Source of the DNA: a virus
Strand: one strand, 5' to 3'
Length of the DNA: 28,039 nt
Virus record (IMG/VR): IMGVR_UViG_3300017970_000001
Location: 1-28,039 of that record
The position numbers and the translations under genes are program-made. Position 1 is the first letter of the stretch. Each line of letters begins with the position of its first letter. Under the pieces are notes generated by a model. It was not told where the DNA came from. It worked only from the letters and a program-made list of their open reading frames with translations, and made no database searches. Below are positions 18,666-25,905 of this stretch, one piece after another.

Positions 18666-18696
18666 GCCTCGTACGTATCACGAACCCGCGCCGACG

Positions 18697-18990
18697 TCAC
18701 GGCATCTTCAGCACGGCGGCACGGAGCGCTTTGAGAGCTACCGTCTCTTGTTCCTGTCCAACCTGCCAGCGGCCGTCTTGAGCTTCTGCCTTCGAGGGCT
18801 GACGAACCCTCTCGTGAGCCTTCACTGCGGCGGCGTAGTCGAGAAGCTCTTTCAGAGGGAGCCCGCGAAACCTTTCCTGTCCACGGGATGTCGCGGACCC
18901 GTGCCAGTAACCCTCTCGCGGATCGCGTTCTCGCCCGTTTACCGTGTGATTTCCAGTTTTTTGGTTCACTTTTCCCTCCGTAGTAGCCAT
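18697..18990 (-). CDS. Hypothetical protein (97 aa)
   Basis: First gene of the minus-strand operon, starting MATTEGKVNQKTGNHTVNGR at 18990 (three codons inside a longer frame). Charged and polar, with helices around GLPLKELLDYAAAVKAHERV and EQETVALKALRAAVLKMP. Iterons begin immediately upstream of its start codon, and a minus-strand promoter lies beyond them, so a replication-linked regulator is possible. No family recognised. Confidence 0.7.
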   Translation of the reverse strand: MATTEGKVNQKTGNHTVNGRERDPREGYWHGSATSRGQERFRGLPLKELLDYAAAVKAHERVRQPSKAEAQDGRWQVGQEQETVALKALRAAVLKMP

Positions 18991-18991
18991 T

Positions 18992-19074
18992 TGTTGCACG
19001 TAGTGTTGCGCGATTGTTGCGCGTAAGTTGCGCGATTTTACTTAATGATATCGAGTTTGTTGCGCTGTTGCACG
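18992..19074 (+). repeat. Six direct iterons TGTTGCrCG
   Basis: Copies at 18992-19000 (TGTTGCACG), 19004-19012, 19015-19023, 19026-19034 (AGTTGCGCG), 19058-19066 (TGTTGCGCT) and 19066-19074 (TGTTGCACG). Spacings of the first four are 12, 11 and 11 bases and then 32, so most copies lie on one face of the helix. Confidence 0.85.
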
Positions 19075-19083
19075 TGGCTTAGT

Positions 19084-19111
19084 TTTATAATGAATTGAAA
19101 AAGAAGAACAA
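19084..19111 (-). promoter_or_regulatory. Minus-strand sigma70-type promoter
   Basis: On the minus strand TTGTTC (19111-19106) is separated by 16 bases from TATAAA (19089-19084). It would transcribe through the iterons into the minus-strand operon starting at 18990. Iteron binding could repress it, giving autoregulation. Confidence 0.6.
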
Positions 19112-19137
19112 GAGCGCGCGCGTATGAGCGCGCGCGC
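19098..19137 (-). terminator. GC hairpin with T-rich tail after the primase-polymerase gene
   Basis: On the minus strand the arms 19137-19129 and 19122-19114 (CGCGCGCGC type) form a 9-bp stem with a 6-base loop, followed by TCTTGTTCTTCTTTTT. This would terminate the primase-polymerase transcript. The alternating GC arms could also adopt Z-DNA. Confidence 0.5.
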
Positions 19138-19190
19138 GTACGCGAGGCGCCCGCCCGCAAGCGCGAGCGCGTATAGAACTTAGGGGGGTA

Positions 19191-19208
19191 CGTGCAACAT
19201 GTGCAACA
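19191..19208 (-). repeat. Two inverted iterons TGTTGCACG/TGTTGCACA
   Basis: CGTGCAACA (19191-19199) and TGTGCAACA (19200-19208) are the iteron on the opposite strand, directly abutting (9-base spacing). Confidence 0.8.
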
Positions 19209-19228
19209 ATTGCTTTTAACCAATGGTA

Positions 19229-21724
19229 TCAAGTTTTTTGCCTATAAACTCGGCCCATTTTGCTACCTGCAACACGCGCAACAATGTGTTTGTAGCCTAA
19301 GGACGCCATTATCCTACCTAGTCGCCTTACCATTTGCGGATCCTGTTTTGCGGGCTCAACGCCGCACGCAGACAGAATATCCGACGCCTGAGGTTCGCTA
19401 GGTCGGACGGCCTGAGCGAGGTACATTCGGACAGCGGACGCCATTCCGTCTTCCTCTCTACGGGCCTCCTGAGCCTCCTCCAGACCCTCCCAGGCAGCGT
19501 CCGTCTGGACGAAGTACCAGGGCTCCTTGGTGCGGTAGGCGACGAGGACTTCCGCCCAGAGCTGTTCGCGCTCCCGGAAGACCCACTCGACGTCGATGCC
19601 GGCGTCGGAGCAACGGACAGGGGCGAAGCGACGGTTCTCGGTTCCGACGAGATAGTCTGTTCGGTTGGTCGAGCACACAAGGACTGCACGCCGAGGAACG
19701 ACGAGCTGGGTTCGACCCCACGCGACCCGGTACGTGTCGACCTGACGGGTGATCCACGCCATCATCGAGTCGCGTGTGGACGAGAAAAGCTTGCTCTCGT
19801 CGTCGTGGATGCACCAGCATGATCCGGCGGTACGATCGAGCTCGGCGTTCTCGCCGACCTTCACGATCGAGGGAAGCTGGATGTACGGCGCGCCAAAGTA
19901 GAGAGCGTCGAGGCTTCGATTCTTTCCTACACGCTGACGCTGGGTCTCAAGGATAGGAACAACGTCGACCATGCACCCGGGCTGAAAGACCCTCGCCATC
20001 GATCCGATGAGCCACGCGCGACCGATACGTCGGTTGGTTTCGGTCGGCTCGGCGCCGTAGACATGGGTGAGCCATGTATCGAGTCGAGGAAAGAGATCCC
20101 ATTCGGGGAAAGCTTCGACTTTGGAGACGAGCGAATCGAAGTGGTTGCGGTGCGCGGCGAGTAGAATTCCTGCCCATGCGATGTCCGAACCGACAGCCAC
20201 GCGGACGTCGGTCGGTTGCGAGAGAAGCCACCCCTGAAGTCCCAGCGCGTCGCTGTCTACGACGTCGTTCCACGAGTTTCGATGTGTGCTCTTCAAGCAC
20301 TCAGGAACGCGTGGCCACGTGAGCGTTTGCCTGAACCTGTCGAACTTGGGTCCTCCATGCCAGTGGGGGTCTTGTTCGAGGGTGCGAGCGACGTTCTCGG
20401 CGCATGGTGCGTTTTGCCCCTTGTGGACGAGGAGTTTGATACTGGGCTCGTGCTGAAGATTTTCTCGCAGCTCACCAAGAGCTTCAAGAAACGCCGCGCG
20501 CGCATCCGCGCTCGTGCCTGGTTCGTCGCCGAAGTCCCAGCTCTCTTCTATGGAACCCGTCTCGGAAGTCCCGGGACGGGTGGGGACGGGTTCGGACGGC
20601 TTGGACGGGCTTCTTTCTGACTTCGGCGAAGACACCAAGTAGGGCATCACTCGGACCGCCCCGGACTCCTTCACCCACTTCTCCGCTGAGGCGACGGTCG
20701 CTTGGATCTCTTTCTCGCCAAGACCTGTCGCCTGGGCAGCGCGCGAGAGCTCGCGGACCACGTAGTCGTGCCCTCGGGGAAGGGAGCACCCGTGAGCCAG
20801 AGGAAGGAGTGCGCATAGAGATCGGTAAAAGCTCGAGTTTCTTTGACCTTTTTTCGTCTTCGAGAGAATCGAAGCCTCGCTAAGGCAAGCTTTTTCGAGG
20901 TACTTCTCCGTGCGCCCGCGGAGACGCTTGTCCTCTCGCATCGTCGCGGGCGTGTACCCTTGAACGAACGACGGAACGTCCGGCTTCTTGAGTACGGCGA
21001 GAATCCAGGATGCGGGGAGCTCCGCTATCGCGCCCGTCTGAGTCCACCTGTAGGGTACCCCGGAGGCGTGAACGCTGGGTGGAACGACGACCTGTCCCCC
21101 CTTCACTTTGAGGTCAACGCCCGACTTTCCGCCGACGCCGGTCACGTTCTTGATTCGTTCCCGGTCGACGTCGATCGGGATGCTGTAGAACCGCTTCTCG
21201 CCACGCGCGCTCACGCACGTCGCTGTCGGAGGAAGCTCTCCAAGCTCGGTCTCGAGCTCTTTGAACCTTCCCTCCTCGTCGATGTCGATGCTGACGAGGT
21301 AGGCGCCCGAGGGTTGCTCTCCGAGAACAATTCCGATGTTTGGAATAAATCGTCGACGCGCGAGAGCGTTCCTCACTTGCTCTTCGCCGATCAACCCAGC
21401 TTGCCACGCTCGGGCGATGGGGTGCTTGCCAACGCTCTTCTGTTGCACGCATGACGGAATCTCACACGTGCATGTCGTGACCCCTTCGCGCACCACAGGT
21501 GCGTGAACGAGGACGAGCTTCAGTCCTGCGCGAGAGAGCTGAAGCGCTTGCTCGAGAAGGGGTAAATTTCCAGAGAGTTCTGGGATGTGGGGACCCTGGG
21601 GGATCTCCGCCGAGATGGTCACGCGATCATCTCCCCACGCGTTCGTTCGTATTCCAGCACGGTCCCACCCGTCTTTCTCTTCCCCTCGAGTCGGCTCACG
21701 AGCCCGCGCGGGTGGGGTTTGCAT
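19229..21724 (-). CDS. Primase-polymerase fused to VirE-type helicase domain (831 aa)
   Basis: The N-terminal bifunctional primase-polymerase domain runs over residues about 55-245, with SVGKHPIARAW (97-107), the catalytic SIDID (145-149), and GVDLKVKGGQVVVPPSVHAS (202-221) as in archaeo-eukaryotic-type phage primases. A helical linker follows (about 260-360). Residues about 450-755 match the VirE/SF3-like AAA+ region: DTYRVAWGR (663-671), the sensor-like VLVCSTN (681-687) and ENRRFAPV (696-703). The P-loop is degenerate (LETQRQRVGKN, 592-602). A C-terminal winged-helix-like segment (about 775-831) remains. Likely the element's replicase; adjacent iterons support that. Confidence 0.88.
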   Translation of the reverse strand: MQTPPARAREPTRGEEKDGWDRAGIRTNAWGDDRVTISAEIPQGPHIPELSGNLPLLEQALQLSRAGLKLVLVHAPVVREGVTTCTCEIPSCVQQKSVGKHPIARAWQAGLIGEEQVRNALARRRFIPNIGIVLGEQPSGAYLVSIDIDEEGRFKELETELGELPPTATCVSARGEKRFYSIPIDVDRERIKNVTGVGGKSGVDLKVKGGQVVVPPSVHASGVPYRWTQTGAIAELPASWILAVLKKPDVPSFVQGYTPATMREDKRLRGRTEKYLEKACLSEASILSKTKKGQRNSSFYRSLCALLPLAHGCSLPRGHDYVVRELSRAAQATGLGEKEIQATVASAEKWVKESGAVRVMPYLVSSPKSERSPSKPSEPVPTRPGTSETGSIEESWDFGDEPGTSADARAAFLEALGELRENLQHEPSIKLLVHKGQNAPCAENVARTLEQDPHWHGGPKFDRFRQTLTWPRVPECLKSTHRNSWNDVVDSDALGLQGWLLSQPTDVRVAVGSDIAWAGILLAAHRNHFDSLVSKVEAFPEWDLFPRLDTWLTHVYGAEPTETNRRIGRAWLIGSMARVFQPGCMVDVVPILETQRQRVGKNRSLDALYFGAPYIQLPSIVKVGENAELDRTAGSCWCIHDDESKLFSSTRDSMMAWITRQVDTYRVAWGRTQLVVPRRAVLVCSTNRTDYLVGTENRRFAPVRCSDAGIDVEWVFREREQLWAEVLVAYRTKEPWYFVQTDAAWEGLEEAQEARREEDGMASAVRMYLAQAVRPSEPQASDILSACGVEPAKQDPQMVRRLGRIMASLGYKHIVARVAGSKMGRVYRQKT
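19266..19283 (-). repeat. Two inverted iterons inside the primase-polymerase gene
   Basis: CCTGCAACA (19266-19274) and CGCGCAACA (19275-19283), 9 bases apart, have the same orientation as the pair at 19191. They lie in the last codons of the primase-polymerase gene. Confidence 0.7.
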
Positions 21725-21745
21725 GAACCCGTGAGTCGACTCGAG
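21685..21745. promoter_or_regulatory. 16-bp inverted repeat around the primase-polymerase start
   Basis: CTCGAGTCGGCTCACG (21685-21700) and CGTGAGTCGACTCGAG (21730-21745) are complementary at 15 of 16 positions. They flank the ATG at 21724 with a 29-base spacer, so a regulator site or mRNA hairpin controlling initiation is possible. Confidence 0.55.
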
Positions 21746-21816
21746 CGGAAGAAGCTATGACCACTGCCATTTCTCGTGGAGAGGAGTCAAGATCAGATTT
21801 TTGTAATACGTACCTC

Positions 21817-21845
21817 TTGACGAGTTCGAATGCGTGCGATAGGGT
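21817..21845 (+). promoter_or_regulatory. Sigma70-type promoter for the rightward replication operon
   Basis: TTGACG (21817-21822), a 17-base spacer and TAGGGT (21840-21845). The predicted start near 21852 leaves about a 60-base leader before the ATG at 21913. GTCAAGA...TCTTGAC arms (21786-21821) overlap the -35 box and could be an operator. The 21725-21912 interval holds no convincing gene. Confidence 0.6.
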
Positions 21846-21912
21846 CCGGCATCTACCTCGACGCTAACCGCGGACATTCGGAGGCGTGCGAAGACCCGAT
21901 AGGGAATGTTGC

Positions 21913-22152
21913 ATGGCGTCGTGGGTCGTCGTGGTTGGAGACGTGTACATTGAAAGTTTTTCGTACCCGGAGAGTCCGGCCGTGAAGGACAAGAAGTGGC
22001 TTGCGAGTGAAGGGATTCACTTCGCGCCTGGTGTGAAGGCCATCCTTGGGAAGATGCCGTTTCTCTGGGACTGCAAAGATTCGGCTTCGTACGTCGGCAA
22101 GATGTGTGTGGACGCGGGAGCGAAACTTGTGCGCCTGGGGATGAGGGAATGA
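21913..22152 (+). CDS. Small hypothetical protein (79 aa)
   Basis: MASWVVVVGDVYIESFSYPE begins the rightward operon; ATG 21913 is preferred to the ATG at 21886 nine codons upstream. Short strands and helices (KDKKWLASEGIHF, VKAILGKMPFLW, YVGKMCVDAGAKLV) suggest a small alpha/beta protein. ATGA overlap with the next gene. No family recognised. Confidence 0.7.
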   Translation: MASWVVVVGDVYIESFSYPESPAVKDKKWLASEGIHFAPGVKAILGKMPFLWDCKDSASYVGKMCVDAGAKLVRLGMRE

Positions 22153-22499
22153 AGCAAGACTGGACGAAGATTACGGCCTGTGGTCTTTGGCCGTCGAAGC
22201 AAGGTCCCCGATCGTGCAACGCTGACGATTTGGGAGAACCACCCAGTGAAAATGAGATCGCTACTTGTCGTACGTGGCTTCGTCTATTCGCCGCACCGAC
22301 GAAACGGATTCAAACTGCCTTTGGCAGCTACTACTTAAAGCATCTTGTTGAGCACTGGGGAGGGCGCTTATATGTCAGTAACGGCGCCTTCATTGAAGCT
22401 GCGAAACGTGAGGGATATCGGTTTAAGCGTGTGATTCCAGGATCTCAAAATGCGAACTTTAACTTTTCTGTTCGTACGATACGGATGTTTTCTCCATGA
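22149..22499 (+). CDS. Conserved phage-type hypothetical protein (116 aa)
   Basis: The phrase TAFGSYYLKHLVEHWGGRLY, then VSNGAFIEAAKREGYRF and SQNANFNFSV matches a family of short phage proteins (SYGLKHxxE, YxSNGaFIxAA, GxxNAxFN) of unknown function. The N-terminus includes two Cys (ITACGLWPS, RSCNADD). Lower GC than neighbours. ATGA overlaps join it to both neighbours, placing it in the replication operon. Confidence 0.78.
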   Translation: MKQDWTKITACGLWPSKQGPRSCNADDLGEPPSENEIATCRTWLRLFAAPTKRIQTAFGSYYLKHLVEHWGGRLYVSNGAFIEAAKREGYRFKRVIPGSQNANFNFSVRTIRMFSP

Positions 22500-23371
22500 T
22501 CTCTCCCGAGAAGCACTCTCACTCAGAGCTTGCCGCCTGGCGTCGCTGCGAACGGGAACATCACTACAGTTACGTCCTTCGTCGCATGAAGCGGGCGCCA
22601 GACGCAAAAACCCTCACGAAAGGAAAAAGTGCGCACGGGTACCTTGGTTCGTACCATCTCGGCGTTGATCGAAAGCTTCCGGAACAACCAGATATTCGAG
22701 CTCTTGTCCGTGCGTACGAAGCGTACTGGACCGATCCAAAGTCTGGACGAGATCGGATGTTCCAGTGCGAGAGGACCGACGTATTTTTCTCGGTTCCGCT
22801 TGGAGATGTCACGATCGTTGGCGAATTTGATGGGGTGGGCATTCGCCTTGATACCGGGAAGAAATGCATTATTGAGCATAAGACGACGAGCGAAGATATC
22901 TCGCTTGGCTCCTCTTACTGGAGGAAAGTTTCACTGACGGATCCACAGGTCAGCTTCTATCTTGAAGCGAGCAAGTTCCGAGGATGGGGTCATACGGAAG
23001 TGCTCTACGACGTACTCAGGAAGCCAGCGCAGAAGCCGCGCAAGAATGAAACGGAGCAAGACTTCGAGAACCGCATTCTTTCCGATATCGCGGAGGAACC
23101 TGAAAGATACTTCCAGCGGGCAACCGTGGTTCGTCTCGAGCACGAAGCCGAAGAACACAAGGAGGACGTGCGAAAGACCGTCTACCTTATGAGAGCCATG
23201 CGGGCTTTGGGGGGTCTTCCGCCGCGTAACGTGGACTCGTGCTTCAAATGGGGTCGCCCCTGCCAGTTCTGGGCAGTATGCGCCGAGGGCGCGAGTATCG
23301 ACGACGACTTTCTCTTTATGAGAAAAGAAGACTCACGTGCGCGTGAGCAAGAAAGCTGGGATTTTGAATGA
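22496..23371 (+). CDS. Cas4-like PD-(D/E)XK nuclease (291 aa)
   Basis: The N-terminal AAWRRCEREHHYSYVL has C18; the nuclease core has AHGYLG (H47), VGEFDGV (D112) and CIIEHKTT (E127, K129), then QVSFYLEA (QxxxY). C-terminal Cys249, Cys256 and Cys262 (SCFKWGRPCQFWAVC) with C18 give the four-Cys pattern of Fe-S PD-(D/E)XK exonucleases (Cas4/AddB type). It would resect DNA ends for recombination. Joined by ATGA overlaps to the ATPase and to the gene before. Such nuclease/ATPase/ssDNA-binding trios are common phage recombination modules. Confidence 0.88.
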   Translation: MISPEKHSHSELAAWRRCEREHHYSYVLRRMKRAPDAKTLTKGKSAHGYLGSYHLGVDRKLPEQPDIRALVRAYEAYWTDPKSGRDRMFQCERTDVFFSVPLGDVTIVGEFDGVGIRLDTGKKCIIEHKTTSEDISLGSSYWRKVSLTDPQVSFYLEASKFRGWGHTEVLYDVLRKPAQKPRKNETEQDFENRILSDIAEEPERYFQRATVVRLEHEAEEHKEDVRKTVYLMRAMRALGGLPPRNVDSCFKWGRPCQFWAVCAEGASIDDDFLFMRKEDSRAREQESWDFE

Positions 23372-24609
23372 GCTGGTCCGATCAAGTTGTGAAAGCGGGC
23401 GCGCAGAAACCTCTCTCTCCTCGCCTCGTCGTGTACGGTCCGCCCGGAGTCGGAAAATCGACATTCGGCTCCACCCTCCCCAACCCGATTTTTATCGACC
23501 TCGACAAAGGGATCGACGACATCAGAGTCGACCGCATTCGTGAGACACCGAAGACTTGGCCGGACATGCTCGGCCTCGTGCGAGCCATCGCGAAGGACAC
23601 CTCCGGTTACCAGTCTCTCGTAATCGATACGGTCGATCCGCTCGAAGAGATGACGATGGACTACGTTGCCCAGCAGGCCAGTAAATCGTTCCAGAAGATG
23701 AACGATGACTACGGAAGCGGGTACGTCGCGGTCGGAGCTGAGTGGAAGCTTCTTCTCGCAGAGCTCGACGCGTGTCGACAAGCGGGAATGCTCGTCTGTA
23801 TGCTCGCTCATGCCGTAGTGAGGACGGCGCTCGATCCTCAGCTCGGGTCTTTCGATCAGTTTACGACAAGCCTTGGAAAGAAGGCCTGGTCGCAAACCGC
23901 CCGATGGGCTGACGTCGTAGGGTTTACGACTTTCGACGCTGCTGTCGCGAAGACGAAAGACGACGAGCGCGTCATCGTGACGGGAGATCGACTACTCTTC
24001 ACGACACGCGGAACCGGGTACGAGGCGAAGAACCGCTACGGTATCCTCGGGAAGCTTCCGCTATCCTGGAAGGCGCTCGAGACCTCGATCACGAAGCATC
24101 GTGGGGAGGTAAACGTTCTCAAGGCTCGTATCGCTGCGCTCGCAGCGACGATGCCGGCGGACGTTCAAACGAAGGCTCGAAATTATGTCGAGAAGGCGCA
24201 GGATGATGTCTTCCAGCTTCGTGCGACGGTGGCGGGACTCGAGCTCAAGGCGGAGGAGCTCAAGCAAAACGCTCCGCCGCAAGCGCCGTTTACGCCTGAA
24301 ACCGTCGAACAAAAGGCGGCGACCACGGGCGCGCCGATAGGCGAGATTCTCAAAGCCGCTGGAATTGAGCCAGAACGCGCCGCAGAAATCGGTCGAGGCC
24401 TACTCGACAAGCCGCCGACAGAGCCCTCACGAGGATCTGCTGAAGCGATCGAGCTTCGCATCCTGAAGCTGGCGGAAGGAACGCCCATGTTCGCTCGTGC
24501 TCAAGAACTCGTAACGAAGGCCGCAAAGGATCTCCGTACACTTCTCCTGATTGAGGAGAATCTCACCAAAAAACTCAACTCCAACAGTCAATCCACTACG
24601 GGAGCCTAG
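23368..24609 (+). CDS. Sak4-like RecA-fold ATPase with extended C-terminus (413 aa)
   Basis: Walker A VYGPPGVGKSTF (residues 22-33, GPPGVGKS 24-31) and Walker B SLVIDTVDP (83-91) on an AAA_24/Sak4-type ATPase scaffold (IFIDLDKGIDDIRVDRI, DQFTTSLGKKAWSQTARWAD). The phage Sak4 family acts as single-strand annealing or strand-exchange proteins with a matching ssDNA-binding protein. Sak4 is usually nearer 250 residues; here about 170 extra residues follow: a helical, Ala/Glu-rich region (RNYVEKAQDDVFQLRATVAG). ATGA overlap upstream. Confidence 0.88.
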   Translation: MSWSDQVVKAGAQKPLSPRLVVYGPPGVGKSTFGSTLPNPIFIDLDKGIDDIRVDRIRETPKTWPDMLGLVRAIAKDTSGYQSLVIDTVDPLEEMTMDYVAQQASKSFQKMNDDYGSGYVAVGAEWKLLLAELDACRQAGMLVCMLAHAVVRTALDPQLGSFDQFTTSLGKKAWSQTARWADVVGFTTFDAAVAKTKDDERVIVTGDRLLFTTRGTGYEAKNRYGILGKLPLSWKALETSITKHRGEVNVLKARIAALAATMPADVQTKARNYVEKAQDDVFQLRATVAGLELKAEELKQNAPPQAPFTPETVEQKAATTGAPIGEILKAAGIEPERAAEIGRGLLDKPPTEPSRGSAEAIELRILKLAEGTPMFARAQELVTKAAKDLRTLLLIEENLTKKLNSNSQSTTGA

Positions 24610-24611
24610 AT

Positions 24612-25130
24612 ATGCAACTCATTTCCGAAGGATCGTACACCGCCCGCGCGAAGAGCATCGATTTCATTAATTCGAGCAAGAAGGGAACTCCTGGTGTGGA
24701 GGTCGTATTTGTTATCGGTGGTGACACACCATTCAAAGGACGAGAGGTAAAATGGACGGGTTGGATTACGCCGGAAACCAGGGAGCGAACAGCGGAGAGT
24801 CTTGGATCCTGTGGCTACGACAGTCAGAACGACGAGACTATTTCGAGGAATGAGGTCTCGATCGTGATTGAGCACGAGACCTGGGAGAACGAAAGTGGGG
24901 AAGAGAAGACTCGCGCGAAAGTATCCTGGGTGAACGATCCTGGTCGTTCAGGAACAATTCATAAGCCGATGAACGCTGCGGCGAAGCAAGAGGCCCAAGC
25001 TCTGATCCGCGGTCTTATTCTCGCCAAGAAGCCGGTGCAAGATACTGGGACAACCTTCGATTTCGGAGCAAACGCGAAACCGGCCACTCCGGCGGAGGCA
25101 GACAAACCGAGCGCGGTGGCGAAGTTCTGA
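24612..25130 (+). CDS. DUF669-like ssDNA-binding protein (172 aa)
   Basis: MQLISEGSYTARAKSIDFIN and GVEVVFVIGGDTPFKGREVK suggest an OB-fold-like phage ssDNA-binding protein (DUF669-type); NEVSIVIEHETWENESGEEK and KVSWVNDPG continue the barrel. The C-terminal tail is Ala/Pro-rich and ends in AVAKF; a Phe-ended tail is typical for SSB partner binding. It follows the Sak4-like gene by two bases, the usual order in recombination modules. TGATG overlap with the next gene. Confidence 0.8.
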   Translation: MQLISEGSYTARAKSIDFINSSKKGTPGVEVVFVIGGDTPFKGREVKWTGWITPETRERTAESLGSCGYDSQNDETISRNEVSIVIEHETWENESGEEKTRAKVSWVNDPGRSGTIHKPMNAAAKQEAQALIRGLILAKKPVQDTGTTFDFGANAKPATPAEADKPSAVAKF

Positions 25131-25360
25131 TGCGAAAGAAGGACGAGCTTTCTCAGCATCACTCATGCATGTCGCACGCCCATCCGGAAGAGATGACGTT
25201 CGTTCTTCTTGGGCGAGACGCGGCGGCACCGTTCGCCATTCGCGCGTGGTGTGCCGAGAGAATTCGTCTCGGGAAGAACGATCCGTCCGACTGCCAAATC
25301 ACGGAAGCGCTTGAGTGTGCGGACACGATGGAGGTTGAGGGGAGGAAGTGGGTGGGATGA
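25130..25360 (+). CDS. Conserved small phage protein (76 aa)
   Basis: HPEEMTFVLLGRDAAAPFAI, then RAWCAERIRLGKNDPSD, matches a common short phage family (HPxEMxFVLLGRDxxAPxxIRxWxxxRIxxGKN) of unknown function, often found next to replication genes. Length normal. TGATG overlap with the ssDNA-binding gene and ATGA overlap with the cupin-like gene. Confidence 0.85.
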   Translation: MRKKDELSQHHSCMSHAHPEEMTFVLLGRDAAAPFAIRAWCAERIRLGKNDPSDCQITEALECADTMEVEGRKWVG

Positions 25361-25905
25361 ACCGAGAAGATATCGAAAGTATCGCCCGTCTTCTTCCGCC
25401 TCCGCGCGTCATCTACGATCGTGAAGGTAAGAGTCCCTACCTCTCTCGCTACTACCTGTGCGGACGACCGACGATGTCCGACGGAAGCGAGCCTTTTGCA
25501 GACGACGGCGCGCCAAAGAGAGACGCAATCTGGCCCGACGACGGCGTCTCCATCTATCTGCATAAGTTTCATCGCTCCGATTCCGACGGCGCGCTCCACA
25601 ACCACCCGTGGATCTGGTCGCGCTCGCTCGTGCTTGTCGGTGGTTATTCGGAAGAACGGCGTAAGGAAAGTCAGGTTGTTCGGCGTGAGGTGTTGCCAGG
25701 TTCTTGGAATACCATTGACGCAAACGACTTCCATCGAGTCGATCTACTCGAGAAGGACTGTTGGTCGCTCTTCTTCGCTGGTCCAAAAACGAGCAAGTCT
25801 TGGGGGTTCTGGAACCGCTTAACAGGCAAGTTCCTACCCTGGCGTGACTTTATCTCGTCCATCCGTGGTCCAGGATGGGGTGTAGGAGACAGCGTGCGAT
25901 CGTGA
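25357..25905 (+). CDS. Cupin-like phage protein (182 aa)
   Basis: Residues about 66-120 read VSIYLHKFHRSDSDGALHNH PWIW with the following strand LVLVGGYSEE, then DANDFHRVDLL: a cupin-type beta-barrel with a histidine cluster (HKFH, LHNH, FHR) that could bind metal. The C-terminus has FFAGPKTSKSWGFWN. Related phage proteins are annotated only as cupin-domain, so an enzymatic role is uncertain. ATG 25357 lies in an ATGA overlap; the GTG three codons earlier is less likely. Confidence 0.75.
   Translation: MNREDIESIARLLPPPRVIYDREGKSPYLSRYYLCGRPTMSDGSEPFADDGAPKRDAIWPDDGVSIYLHKFHRSDSDGALHNHPWIWSRSLVLVGGYSEERRKESQVVRREVLPGSWNTIDANDFHRVDLLEKDCWSLFFAGPKTSKSWGFWNRLTGKFLPWRDFISSIRGPGWGVGDSVRS

Larger units (their letters stand above)
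18991..19283. other. Candidate replication origin / control region
   Basis: The only AT-rich intergenic region in the window. It holds direct iterons (TGTTGCrCG) on the left, the same iterons inverted on the right, an AT-rich core (19035-19060 and 19081-19105), a Z-DNA-prone GCGCGCG hairpin, a minus-strand promoter and an imperfect 19-base direct repeat (19045-19063 and 19223-19241, 16/19 identical). It is adjacent to the 3' end of the primase-polymerase gene. The last iterons lie inside that gene's 3' end. Confidence 0.65.

Noticed and set aside
18109-18681. 190-codon minus-strand frame
   Set aside because: Only its last 62 codons, starting at GTG 18297, look protein-like; the rest is an Arg-rich shadow of the tandem RHH gene.
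19045-19065. dif/Xer-like recombination site
   Set aside because: The minus strand has ATTAAGTAAAAT, similar to a XerD half-site, but no XerC half at the right spacing and no recombinase gene in the window.
20843-21454. Plus-strand frame of 203 codons inside the primase-polymerase gene
   Set aside because: Antisense shadow of conserved primase motifs; codon use and lack of a ribosome site argue against it.
21755-22219. 154-codon minus-strand frame
   Set aside because: It overlaps two plus-strand genes with coupled starts and a good promoter; its protein has no recognisable pattern.
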